From positions 7,688,001-7,752,000 of the forward strand of contig NC_080677.1 in NCBI RefSeq assembly GCF_030445035.2: a stretch of DNA of 64,000 nt. The letters are read 5' to 3'. The notes beneath the pieces were generated by a model that was not told the origin of the DNA, ran no database searches, and saw only the letters and a program-made list of their open reading frames with translations. Source of the DNA: Dasypus novemcinctus (Eukaryota > Chordata > Mammalia > Cingulata > Dasypodidae). Position numbers and translations under genes: made by a program. Positions 24,856 to 35,169 of the stretch are shown here, piece by piece (positions within the stretch are counted from its first letter, which is position 1; each line of letters begins with the position of its first letter).

Positions 24856-25650
24856 TTTCCTTTTTTTATTTTTTTTATTTTTTTTAATGTTACATTCAAA
24901 AAATATGAGGTCCCCATAGACCCCCCATCCCCCTCACTCCACTCCTCCCCCCATAACAACAACCTCCTCCATCATCATGAGACATTCATTGCACTTGGTG
25001 AATACATCTCTGAGCACCGCTGCACCTCATAGTCAATGGTCCATACCATAGCCCACACTCTCCCACAGTCCACCCAGTGGGCCATGGGAGGACATACAAT
25101 GTCCGGTAACTGTCCCTGCAGCACCACCCAGGACAACTCCAAATCCTGAAAATACCTCCACATCACATCTCTTCCTCCCACTCCCTTCCCCCAGCAGCCA
25201 CCATGGCCACTTTCTCCACACCAGTGCAACATTTCCTTTGATTACTAATCACGATAGTTCATGAATAGAATATCAGTAAGTCCACTCTAATCCATACTCT
25301 ATTCCTCCATCCTGTGGACCCTGGAATGGCTGTGTCAACTCCACATCTATGGATTCCACATGGATGCTGGATGCAATCCTCCTGCTTTTAGTTGTAGGCA
25401 CTCTTGGCTCCCTGGTGTGGTGGTTGACCTTCTTCAACTCCATGTTAGCTGAGTGGGGTAAGTCCAATAAATCAGAGTGTAGAAGTTGCTAGTCTGTTGA
25501 GGCTCAGGGCCTGGCTATCACATGGTCAGTGCAGAGATTCAGGTCCCCTGGGTATACACTAAACCCCAGCGCCAACCACAGGTCCGGTAAAAGTAACAGG
25601 AGAGGCTTGTGGACAAAGATCACATCTGAGTCCAGCTCCATCACACAGAA
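24856..25650 (-). mobile_element. Truncated L1 3' UTR, upstream of ABCA13
   Basis: The plus strand begins with a T-rich run (antisense poly-A) and reads the reverse complement of the L1 3' UTR. Landmarks are 'acaacctcctccatcatcat', 'ctctgagcaccgctgcacc', 'gggaggacatacaatgtcc' and 'agtccagctccatcacaca'. It is flanked by the 8-bp direct repeat 'atggtttc' at 24848-24855 and 25651-25658, a target-site duplication, so the insertion limits are exact. Preservation suggests a fairly young insertion about 0.5 kb upstream of ABCA13. Confidence 0.9.
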
Positions 25651-25658
25651 ATGGTTTC

Positions 25659-25964
25659 AAGGGCAGGGCAGAGGAGCAGGCGGAGTCGGAAGTCTGAGCT
25701 GCTTCTGACCCCGGTAGCTGCAAGTAAACCTGGGAATAATCAGTGAGAACATGCAGAGCGGGTGAGCCAGCAGTGCACGACGACTGTGGGTGGGAGTTGA
25801 AATTCAAGAGTGCCCTTCCACAAGCCAGAGCCGATGGGCCTCACCACGGCAGGGTGGTCATCACGAGGTGGTGTCAGGGAAAATACAACCAGCGCAAACT
25901 GCGGGCTAGAGGTGACAAGACTCTTATAATATGTGTTCATAAATTGTAGCAGAGGGACCACACC
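25659..25964. other. Unique sequence, nothing recognised
   Basis: This is a short spacer between two L1 fragments without a recognisable gene or repeat. Confidence 0.35.
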
Positions 25965-26135
25965 CCAAGAAGAGGAGAGTGTAAGGAGTAAGGCATTTAT
26001 CTTTTTGGAGTAATGAGAATGTCCTAAAACTGATTGTGGTGATGAACGCACAGCGCTGTGCTTGCACCAGGAGCCACTGATTACCCGCTTTGGATGGATT
26101 GTATGGTGTGGGAATAAAACTGTTTTTTAAAAAAA
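25965..26135 (+). mobile_element. Old L1 3'-end fragment
   Basis: The sequence 'cctaaaactgattgtggtga' is followed by 'tgaacgcacagcgctgtg', 'gagccactgattacccgc' and terminal 'ggaataaaactgtttttt'. It is the same terminus as at 19330-19530. Confidence 0.65.
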
Positions 26136-29084
26136 GGAGAAAAGAGAGGGAGAGAAAAATCTGACTTACCTGTGACCTTTCTCTATTGACCAATTTAAAA
26201 AGAAGAAGAATAAAAAAAGGGAACAAGCAACAGTCATGGAAAAGTCCCACTTTTCTTTTAAACTGTCTTGGTGCTGCGCCAAGAGACTCTAAACCTTTAA
26301 GGGAAAAGAAGGGAGGAAGGCAGCAGGCAGAACATGAGCGTGTGTCCTCTTCAGCGCCAGTCCCAGGGAGGTAGAGGCTCAGCGCCGGCCCTGTCCTGCC
26401 CAGCAGGTGGCATTCCTGCGCACTGATTTTTTTTCAGCCACCGTGGTGGGTGGCCGAGCAGGTGCTTGCTCCCCCCTCCTGGAGGCCTGGCTCCTGAGTT
26501 CCTGTGGCCCCCGCTGCGGTCAGAGTTGGGGCAACCAGACCCCTGTGGTTACCCATTTCATAAAGCAGGTGCCCCAAGCTATGGATGCCTCCCACAAACA
26601 GTTTTTGCAGAGGGAAACAGGGGTGCAGGCTTAAGCAAAGGAATGGACTCACTTATTCTGTGAACTGTCTTTTTAAAAGAGCAGATTTTTCGCAGTTGAT
26701 GTCATTATTTGTTGCACAGCTTGCAGCAAGGCAGTGAAAGTCACATCTTGAGAGGCAGGGCCCAGAGCCCGCTACCGCCTTCGTTTGCCTCTCCCATCTC
26801 CAAGGCCCGTTCTAGCCATCTGGGTGTTATTTGTAGGTGACAGTTATACCATTTGACGGCACAGGTCTTCGACCTTATTCTGAAAGCTCCAGCCCTTTCA
26901 TTTCACAGCAGCCAGTTTCCGAGGGCCGCTTCGTGGCTGGGCTGGGTGCTCTGCTGGCTTTCCGTGAGCGAGCCCGAGCGTTAGGTGCCCTCATAACAAA
27001 TGAGGACGGGTTACCACCCTAGATTCAGCACGGCAGCCTCGCCCTCGCCCCGAGCTCAGCTCCCCCATGCTCCCGACTGCGGCGGGGAGCCGGAGGGTTC
27101 CGCCCACGTCGCGCCTCACCTTGTCACGGCTACTCGGCAAACCGCCCCGTTATCTCCACCCAGGTAACGAGGCAGGAGCCGCTAAGTCCCCCGTGAGGAG
27201 ACCTCACAGGCTTTGCCTCCACGGTTGTCACCTGCACGGGCGAACTTTCTCTTCCCAAGTCCCCGCCAGGGCCCTGCCTCGTTGTCCTGCTCCCTGGAGA
27301 GCTGCCGCACCCCGTCCACACGGAGGGTCTGCAAGGCAGGGGGCCCTCACCACCCTCTCCCATCCCCCAGGGACCCAGGGCTCCCTCAGCAGTTAAAATA
27401 AGATAAACAATAGAACTGCTGCAGGACGGCAAGATGGAGAACAAGTTTTGGTAGGGGACAACAGAGTTCCAGATTTGAGCCCGTGAGGCAGGGACACCAG
27501 CCGTCCCCTAAGTGTGCTCGGCCCGCACCTGGTACGGAGCATCTGCCCATCTGCCCAGACCTGGGTGCCAGCAGGGGCTGCCCCTCCCGCCCCCCGGTGC
27601 CTGGGAGGGGCCGGGATGAGTTCTTGCCACAGAAGGTGAGCGGATGTGACGGTCGTCACACTCAAGCCCGGGTTTGAAGGCAGGGACACTTTCTCCACCC
27701 TCTCCAGCAGAGGCCCTGGGAGGGAAGGCACTGGACTCTCCACACAGGGCCAAGCCTGCTGAGCAAGGGGCAGGTGGGCGGGCGGGGGGCAAGTGACTCT
27801 CGTGTTAAGCTGTGAGCATTTGGACACTTGCTTGTTGAAGCAGCTGGTGTGGCCGAGTTCTCTATGTCAGTGCTTGCTCTGGCTCTCTCCTCTTCTGTTT
27901 CTCTCTCTTCAGCACCCTAGCCCAGCTTCTCTCCCTCTCTTGCCATTTCTCTGTCCCTCTCTCTGTGCCTCTATTGTCTCTCTCTATATATATATTTGTC
28001 TGGCTGTCTCTCTCCCTCTCACCGCCCCATTTCATTTCTCCCTCCCTCCCTCCCTCTTTCCCTCTCTATCTCCCTCTCCCTCTCTCTCTCTCTCTCCCCC
28101 TCACATCATCCTGGTAAGGCCTGCTGCCTGACACTTGCTTTGCAGCCTAGGGAGTTTAGCAAGCGGCCCCAGGGGGGCTCTCCCCAGCCAAAAGCGCAGT
28201 GCCCGCCCTGGGGTCAACACCCTCAGATCCTGCCTCGTTCCCGCCTGCTCTAACCACAGGGCCCAGACCCTACAGGCTGCTGCCCCCAGACTGCCCTGGC
28301 TGCTGGCGCCTGGCCTTTGCAGACAGTGGGGGTCCTGGCGGGAGGCTGCAGGGGCCAGGGCGGGAGAAGCCCCTCCATCCAGAAGGCACCGCCCGCAGGG
28401 GCTCCCCCTCCAGCGGGCGGCCCCGTGGCTCCAGCTCCACGCGCTGAGCCTGGGCCCGGCACTCCCACCTCCTCCCCTGGCTCCTTCTGCTCCTCACTGG
28501 CCTAGCCACAGCCTGGTCAGCTTTCCACATCTTCCATCCACTACACAAGGAATTTTCCACGTTAAACTTCCTCTGCTGTTAACAGTCAGCATGGCTGGAA
28601 CTTGCCTTGGGGAAGCCTGACGGGGCAGTCCTCCAAAAGGTCCAGCCTTCGCAGCGCCCAGGGGAAGCCCTGCTCCAGGCTTGGGGCTAGAGAATCAGCC
28701 TCATCAGGAAAGAGCTTCTGCCCAGCAGCCTCTCTCTCCCTGTCTAGACATTTCACCCAGGAGCCTCACCGAGACAAAAGGCTGACAGGCACGGTCTGTC
28801 CCCAGGGAATCCTGGTTCCCAGCTGCCTCTACATAACCATCTCCAACCCTCCTCCTCCCCTTTGGCTCAGCCTCGAGGCAGGGAGGCCAGCAAGGAGTTG
28901 TGCAAGGAGAAGGCAATAAGGCCCCCTTGGGGGCAGAGCAGGAAGTACAAAGAGAGGAATGAAAGGTGATAGGAGCACAAGGGGATGAGCAGCTGGCGCA
29001 GCCGGGGCGGCAGGAGGGCTCAGGCAGCAGCCAATTTCTGAGGCAACTCGAGATTTCAGTGAGTCCGGGAAGAGCTGGCTCCGC
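26136..29084. other. G+C-rich unique block
   Basis: About 2.9 kb lack large repeats apart from the pyrimidine tract at 27877-28102. Many overlapping open frames of 60-160 codons on both strands follow from base composition. None shows a domain or splice pattern that I recognise. It lies 2-5 kb upstream of ABCA13, so a distal promoter or enhancer role is possible but unsupported. Confidence 0.4.
27877..28102 (+). repeat. Polypyrimidine (CT-rich) tract
   Basis: About 225 bases of CTCTCC, CCCTCC and (TC)n runs are broken only by a short (TA)n core near 27986-27996. It is the strand mirror of the purine tract at 23299-23423. Confidence 0.9.
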
Positions 29085-29260
29085 CACCCTGAGCTCCAGT
29101 TCGCACCTGCGGTTGACCAGCTGTGCGCTCTGGGTCCATCACTGGCCCCAATGTCCTCATCAGCACCTTTGTGACGTGACTGCGGAGGATGAAATGAGAG
29201 AGAGCTCCTATTCAGGTCCTGGTATAACAGGGTACTCAGAAACGGCCACTGTGAAGTGTA
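29085..29260 (+). repeat. MIR SINE relic
   Basis: The order 'ccctgagctccagttcgc', 'gctgtgcgctctgggtcc', 'aatgtcctcatcagcacc' and 'ggatgaaatgagagagag' follows the sense MIR core. Confidence 0.6.
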
Positions 29261-29314
29261 AGCAATGTGCCGGGCATCTCCCAACACGGCTTGCCCCTGG
29301 GTTCTTTTTTTCTT

Positions 29315-29542
29315 TTTACTTTTTAAATTTTTTATTAAATTGTCTTTTTTTTAAAGATACATAGATCACAAAAAATGTTACATTAAAAAATATAAGAGGT
29401 CCCCACATACCCCACCACCCATCCCTCCCACTCCTTCCACATCAACAACCTTTTTCATCATGTGGCACATTCATTCCATTTGGTGAATATATTTTGGAGC
29501 ACTGCTGCATCGCATGAATTATGGTTTACATTGTAGTTTACT
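29315..29542 (-). mobile_element. L1 3'-end fragment
   Basis: The plus strand starts T-rich and reads the antisense of the L1 terminus: 'aaatgttacattaaaaaata', 'catgtggcacattcattcc', 'gttTacattgtagtttac' in that order. It abuts a second antisense L1 fragment at 29543. Confidence 0.8.
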
Positions 29543-29925
29543 TTTTTTTGGTCTTTATTTATTTTTTTAATGTTAGGTTAAAAAAATATGAGATCCCCAT
29601 ATACTCCCCACCCCCCTCACCCCACTCCTCCCCCCATAACAACAACCTCCTCCATCATCATGAGACATTCATTGCACTTGGTGAATACATCTCTGAGCAC
29701 TGCTGCACCTCATGGTCAATGGTCCACACCATAGCCCACACTCTCCCACAGTCCACCCAGTAGGCCATGGGAGGACATACAATGTCCAGTAACTGTCCCC
29801 GCAGCACCACTCAGGACAATTCCAAGTCCCGAAAATGCCCCCGCATCACATCTCTTCCTCCCACTCCCTACCCCCAGCAGCCACCATGGCCACTTTCTCC
29901 ACACCAATGCCACATTTTCTTCATT
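29543..29925 (-). mobile_element. Young L1 3' UTR fragment, abutting another
   Basis: A new T-rich run at 29543 starts a second antisense copy, with 'caacctcctccatcatcatg', 'gggaggacatacaatgtcc' and 'ccaccatggccactttctcc'. It is strikingly similar to 24870-25235. The preceding fragment does not visibly resume at its far side, so the two are adjacent rather than clearly nested. Confidence 0.85.
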
Positions 29926-30299
29926 TACTAATCATGCCCGCAGATTCTGTCACCAAAATTAACTCAACTCTTGCCAGTTTCCCTCCTGCCAGCCATTGCC
30001 TGGAAGACCACGTTTCTGATCTCAGGGGTCAACATGCACAGAAGGAAAAATTAAAGGGAAAAATGTAGCACAAGCAACAAAAGTAAAAATAGGCATGCTG
30101 GACTTCAGCACAATAAAAAATGTACATCAAAAGACTTTATCATGAAAGTAAAAAGACAACCTACAGAATGGAAAAAAAAGTATTTGCAAATAATGTATCT
30201 GTTAAGGGACTTGTATCCAGAACATAAGGGACTCTTCAACATAAAATGACAATAAAATAATAAATGCCTATATAAAAATGGGCAAAGACAAAATCCTCA

Positions 30300-30760
30300 C
30301 AATTGACGAATAAACAATCATAAGAGGGTAAATCAACTATGGACTAAAGTAGACATTATTATTCTAGTAATGGGAGAACTTGTAACACTGATAAAAGTCA
30401 GTGGTCACCAGGTGTTCTGATGGAAGGGAGAGGGAACAATAGGTGTAGCATGGAACATTTTGGGGACATGGGAATTGTTCTACATCATATTGCAATGACA
30501 GATACAGGCCATTTTACGTTTTGTCAAAATCTATAAAATTGTGCAGTACAAAATGTAAACTATAAAGTAAACTATACTCCGTGGCTAGTAGCAATGCTTC
30601 AATATGTGTTCATCGATTGTAACAAATGTACCACACTAATGAAAGATGTTGTTAGTGGGGGAAAGTGTGGGAGGAGGAGGGGTGAGGTATATGGGATTCC
30701 CTTATATTTTCGATGTAATATTTATGTAATCTAAAGCTTCTTTAAAAATAAAGAAAAAAA
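30300..30760 (+). mobile_element. L1 3'-end insertion inside older L1
   Basis: It carries the L1 3' UTR terminus ('tgttctacatcatattgcaa', 'accacactaatgaaagatg', 'atgggattcccttatatttt') and an A-rich tail. The host phrase 'gggcaaagac' before it and 'aggcaaaggac' after it look like a diverged target-site duplication of about 15 bases. Confidence 0.7.
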
Positions 30761-31089
30761 AGGCAAAGGACTTGAATAGACGTTTCCCCAAAGAAGATAC
30801 ACAAATGGCCAATCAGCACCTAGAAAGATGTTCAACGTCATTAGTCATGAGGAACATGGACATCAAAACCACAGTGAGATACCCCTTGGCACCCACCAGG
30901 AGGGTCACCGTTAAAATAATAAGAGTAACAACAGCAACGTTGGTAAGGATGTGGAGAAACTGGAACTCCTGCGCGTTGCTGGGGTAATGTGGAATGACAA
31001 GGCCCTGTGAGAAACAGCGGTGGAAGTTTTTTGGTGGTTCCTCAAAAAGCTAAACAAAGACATACCACATGACTTGCAAGTCCACTTTT

Positions 31090-31500
31090 AGGTATGTCTT
31101 ATTTTGCTTGGCCTGGTGTGGCAAAGTGCCACACAGTCAGATTGGCTTCCTCAACAGGAATTCATCGCCTCACAGCTTTGGAGGCAAGAAGTCTGAAATC
31201 ACGTTGTTGGCTGGGCCATGCCTTCTCGGAGGCCTGTAGAGTTCTGGTGGCTTGCCGGCAACCCGTTCCTCAGGCCCTGCCTCCATCATACGGCCATCTC
31301 TCTCCCCATGTCTCCTCATTGCCTGTGTCCAAACGTCCTCTGCTTACAAGGCCCCCAGTCGCACTGAACTAAGGCCCACCGTGACTCTGTTTGGCCCCAC
31401 CTTAACAAATAATATCTTCAGAGACCCTACTCACAAATCATTGCTCATTCACAGGACTGAGGTGAAGGTTTGAACATGTCTTAGTGGCAGACTTGATTCA
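31090..31500 (-). mobile_element. MLT1-like LTR inserted in L1
   Basis: The plus strand reads 'tcacagctttggaggcaag', 'aagtctgaaatcacgttgt', 'ggctgggccatgccttctc' and 'aaggcccaccgtgactctg'. This is the antisense of an MLT1-type (MaLR, endogenous-retrovirus-like) LTR. It splits the host L1 frame between 'tccacttttagg' and 'aaggcatatgccc'. No internal viral genes are present, so it is a solo LTR. Confidence 0.6.
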
Positions 31501-31816
31501 ATCCATGTAAGGCATATGCCCAAAAGAATTGAAAAGAGGAACTCTAAAAGGTATTTATATCGCAGCATTATTCACAGTTGCCAAAAGATGGGAGCAACTT
31601 AAGTGCCCGTCAACAGATGACTGGATAGACAAAATGCGGTATAGCCATACAACGGAATATTTCTCAGCCCTGCAAAGGAATGAAGTTCTGATTCACGCAA
31701 CAACATGGATGAACCTTGAGGACATTTTGTTGAATGACAGAAGCAAGACATACCAGGACAAATATTAACTGATTCCTTGTATATGAAATACATAAAATAA
31801 GAAAATTCATAGAGAC

Positions 31817-32257
31817 TGTGATGGTTGGGCTCCTGTGTCAACTTAGTCTGGTGATGGTGCCCACTTGTCTGGTCAAGCAAGCACCAGCCTGATTGTTACT
31901 GTGAGGACATTTCATGGACTTAAATCTTCAGTAAGTTGATTGCGTCTATGGCTGATGACATCTACAGTCAACTGAGATTGCCTTCAGCAAAAAGAGACAT
32001 CTCATCCAGTCAGTGGAAGGCCTTAATAGGAGAATGATGATTTCAGCAGTCTGAAGAGAGAATTTTCAGCTCTACCTTGCCAGCCAACTCCTCCTGGGGA
32101 ATTCATTGAGGACCTTCCTTGGAGTTCCTGATTTGCAGCCAGCCCTACAGAATTTGTTCTTGTGTGTCCCCACAGGTATGTGAGACAATCTTATAAAATC
32201 TCATAAAATTTACAGATATCTCCTGTCAGATCTGTTTCACTAGAGAACCCTAATACA
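31817..32257 (+). mobile_element. Solo LTR, MLT2/ERVL-like, with exact borders
   Basis: The element begins 'tgtgatggttgggctcctg' and ends 'gagaaccctaataca', giving TG...CA termini and 441 bp. It is flanked by the direct repeat 'gagac' at 31812-31816 and 32258-32262, the 5-bp duplication typical of ERVL-class integration. The host L1 reads on smoothly across it ('aattcatagagac' to 'agaaagtagatt'). Only the LTR is present; no coding region remains. Confidence 0.85.
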
Positions 32258-32529
32258 GAGACAGAAAGTAGATTCCAGGTTTCCAAAGGCCGGGGACTGA
32301 GTGGGTTGGAGAATTATTTGTTTAATTGGTGCCGAGTTTCTGTTTGGAGTGCTGAAAACTTTGGGTAATGGATTTTGGTGATGGTAGCACAATATTGTGA
32401 ATGTAGTTAATACCACCAAATTGTACACTTGAAAGAGGTTAAATCGGGAAATTTTGAGTTGCATATATGTTACTACAATAAATAAACATATGAGTTTCAT
32501 ATATGTTCCTACAATAAAAAGTTTAAAAA

Positions 32530-32800
32530 AAAGAGATGAAAAGATGAAGTCATGCTCAACCAGGGTGGGCCCTAATATGACTGGTGTTCTTATAAGAAAA
32601 GAGAAATTCAGACTAAAAGTCACAGACACAGAGGGATGACATGTGAAGATGGAGGTAGAGAGCTGGAAGAAGCAAGAGAGACACTTCCCAAGAGCCTTTG
32701 GAGGGGGCGTGGCCCTGTCACACCCTGATTTCGGATTTCTGGTCTCCAGAACTGTGAAAGAATAAATTTCATTGTTTTAAATAATAATTAAAAACAACAA
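32530..32800 (+). mobile_element. MLT1-like LTR 3' half
   Basis: The sequences 'ccagggtgggccctaatatg', 'gtgttcttataagaaaag', 'gatgacatgtgaagatgg' and terminal 'ctccagaactgtgaaagaat' followed by 'aaatttcattgtttt' match the 3' half of MLT1-type LTRs. Confidence 0.65.
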
Positions 32801-32984
32801 CAGTAATTGGCTTTATAATTGATGAGACTTTTTTCCTGTGTTCCCAGTATGCAGTCCCCACCCCTGTCCTTTCACCGCACTGCCAATCTACTTCCTGCCC
32901 CTTGGTCGATTCTTTGAATCAATGCTTGTTTAAGGGTGACTGGAGGTGGCTTCCTTTAGCACCCACTAGTGATTGGAGTTAATT

Positions 32985-33175
32985 CTCACTCCTCTGCTCA
33001 CTGGCTGATCTTTGGCAAATTAGGTCGCCTTTCTGTTCCCTTTTCCTCACCTAGATAATGGTCCTGCCTACTTAAAGGAGAGTGGTAAAGATTCAAGGAA
33101 ATAATGGAGAAAAGTATTAGCCCGATGCCTGGCACGTAACAAGTGTCAAAATATTTCCACTATTGCTGTTACTTA
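32985..33175 (+). repeat. MIR SINE relic
   Basis: The order 'ctggctgatctttggcaaat', 'ttcctcacctagataatgg', 'gatgcctggcacgtaaca' and 'tattgctgttactt' is the sense MIR core through its 3' end. Confidence 0.7.
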
Positions 33176-33277
33176 CTCAGCCCATATGCAGACACTGTTA
33201 GTCAAGTTGATAAGACACTTGTCATTTGTACCGTGGTGTGGATCTCTTAAGGGTTTCTTAGAGTGGATTGATAGGAA

Positions 33278-33751
33278 GAGAAGCAGACTTGGCCCAGTGG
33301 ATAGGGCATCCGCCTACCACATGGGAGGTCCGTGGTTCAAACCCCGGGGCCTCCTTGACCTGTGTGGAGCTGGCCCATGCGCAGTGCTGATGCTCACAAG
33401 GAGTGCCCTGCCACGCAGGGGTGTCCCCCGCGTAGGGGAGCCCCACAAGCAAGGAGTGTGCCCCGTAAGGAGAGCCGCCCAGCATGAAAGAAAGTGCAGC
33501 CTGCCCAGGAATGGCACCGCACACATGGAGAGTTGACACAACAAGATGACGCAACAGAAAGAAACACAGATTCCCGTGCCACTGACAACAACAGAGCGGA
33601 CAAAAAGAACACGTAGCAAATTGACACAGAGAACAGACAACTGGGACAGGGGCAGGGGCAGGGGCAGGGGCAGGGGCAGGGGCGGGGGTGGGAGCAGGGA
33701 AGGGGAAGGGAAAGGGGAAGGGGACAGAAATAAATTAAATTAAAAAAAAAG
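33278..33751 (+). mobile_element. tRNA-derived SINE (long armadillo type), expanded G-rich tail
   Basis: The head 'aagcagacttggcccagtgg' and the B box 'ggttcaaacc' mark the tRNA-like part. The body is followed by a G-rich hexamer expansion (33643-33727) and an 'aaattaaattaaaaaaaaa' tail. Sister copies are at 11270, 45930 and 63592. The A box and B box imply RNA polymerase III transcription when it was active. Confidence 0.9.
33643..33727 (+). repeat. (GGGGCA)n expansion in a SINE
   Basis: Six consecutive GGGG runs spaced by CA are followed by GGGGG and further GGG runs. The sister SINEs have only a short G-rich stretch here, so the microsatellite grew inside the element. The plus strand satisfies the usual G-quadruplex pattern. 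Confidence 0.9.
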
Positions 33752-33763
33752 TACATGAAGCTG

Positions 33764-33840
33764 GGGAGTGGATATAGGTCACCTGCTCCCCATGTACAAG
33801 GTCCTGGGTTCAATCCCCAGTACCTCCTAAAAAAATAATA
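33764..33840 (+). mobile_element. DAS-type SINE, short tRNA-Ala-derived copy
   Basis: The sequence 'ggggagtggatataggtcac', 'gctccccatgtacaaggt', 'gggttcaatccccagtacc' follows the tRNA-Ala-derived armadillo SINE, with a small deletion around the A box. It lies about 12 bases after the tail of the previous SINE. Confidence 0.8.
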
Positions 33841-34784
33841 AGCACCTGAAGCCAAGACGGGGAGGAAAGGAGAAAGAATGGCTCCTCCAGAGCAGGAAGG
33901 GATGAGGGGGGAAGACACTCAGGGGCTCAAAACCACCTTCATCTCCTTCCCAGATACACTAACACAAGGAATATGGGAAATTACCATACACACACTTAAC
34001 TGATTCCTTTGAAAGGTTATAGTAACATAGTTTAAAAGTTGTAATGTAAAATATTTAAGATTTTCAGGTAAAATTGCCTCTTCGTTAAAGAGCATTTTTA
34101 AAATGAGAAACAATAAGCATTTAGAAATTTCATTGCTTAAAGAACTTTCATGACCCACGTTTCTTATTTAATTGTTATTTATAAATCTAAAAAAATAATA
34201 ATTTAAATAACTTACTTTGCTCTGATAACTGAAATTCTATCTTGCTAATTTCAATAATTCCTCATGAAACTGAATTTTTTCTCTTCTTGCACTAATAGAA
34301 AAACATAATTCCAACTTCTGTCTAAAGGGTATTTGTGCGGCGATAGGAACAAGTGGTTTTCATCTTCTAGTGCTCTCCACTGAGCTTAGAGAACTCAAAA
34401 GAAATTCTTGAAAGTCTGCTAACAAGATCGAGTTATATTGCCTCAACCTGTGGCCTGCATAGAAGTCTTCTTTTCTTCGCTTTGGGCAATCTGAGGCATG
34501 CTCCGCATACCTTCCATTTGAGTTGAATTGTCTTTCACCAGCCTGAGAACATGAAATGCAAAGGCCCACTTACCCCAGAGACAGAGTCTAGGTATAGCTT
34601 GTAAACATCGATGGCAAAACCAAAACAAAATCAGAAATTCAAGTAGCCGAGAGATTCAAGGATTGCCCTTCTCCAAGTGTGGAGGGGAAGGGAGAGAATG
34701 TTCCCTGAGGGAGGCTGGGACCCTCAGGAAGGAAGCAATTAGACCTGAAGAGAAAGGCCAACTTTGCCAGGATCCATGACATCA
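33841..34784. other. Unique sequence, nothing recognised
   Basis: No repeat or gene is recognised in about 0.9 kb. Confidence 0.35.
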
Positions 34785-34935
34785 GTGATATCTGTACAAT
34801 GTCTTGCAATTTTCAAAAATGGTTTAAATGCATTGCCTATAATCTTCACAAAACTACTGACGTGGGTACGTGTTGTTAGTTTCACTTTAGAGATGTGAAA
34901 ACTGAAGCTCAGTCTTTCTCTGAGATGTAGTCAGA
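34785..34935 (-). repeat. MIR SINE relic
   Basis: The sequences 'aatcttcacaaaactactg', 'gtttcactttagagatgtg' and 'aaaactgaagctcagtctt' are the antisense MIR core. Confidence 0.65.
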
Positions 34936-35169
34936 GGAAAACTTTCACACAAGCCCTCCACCAAATCACCCAGCCTGCCTCATCTGTATGCAGATATTCT
35001 GCTTTTCCTCCTGGCCCACGGACTAACCCACCCCTCTGCAGTATCAACAGTTTTCTGCTCTCTAAGGGATCGTTACCATTATCATTCAAACGTACTAGGA
35101 TAGCTGCCATCTCATAAAAATTGATTCCTCCAACTTCTGCTCCATAACTTTGTTTGTTCATATCAAAAC

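Larger units (their letters stand above)
30060..32515 (+). mobile_element. Old L1 ORF2 end plus 3' end, split by three insertions
   Basis: Host L1 pieces occur in order: 30060-30299 (ORF2, 'acctacagaatgg', 'tatttgcaaataatgta'), 30762-31085 (encodes 'NRRFPKEDTQMANQHLERCS'), 31505-31816 (encodes 'IAALFTVAKRWEQLKCPSTD') and 32263-32515 (3' end, 'aaattgtacacttgaaag'). The gaps are filled by an L1 fragment, an LTR and a second LTR. Reading across them restores the normal order of an L1 end, so all three insertions are younger than this L1. Confidence 0.8.

Noticed and set aside
33278..33360. tRNA gene-like A and B boxes
   Set aside because: These belong to tRNA-derived SINEs with long tails and bodies; no intact tRNA cloverleaf was seen.
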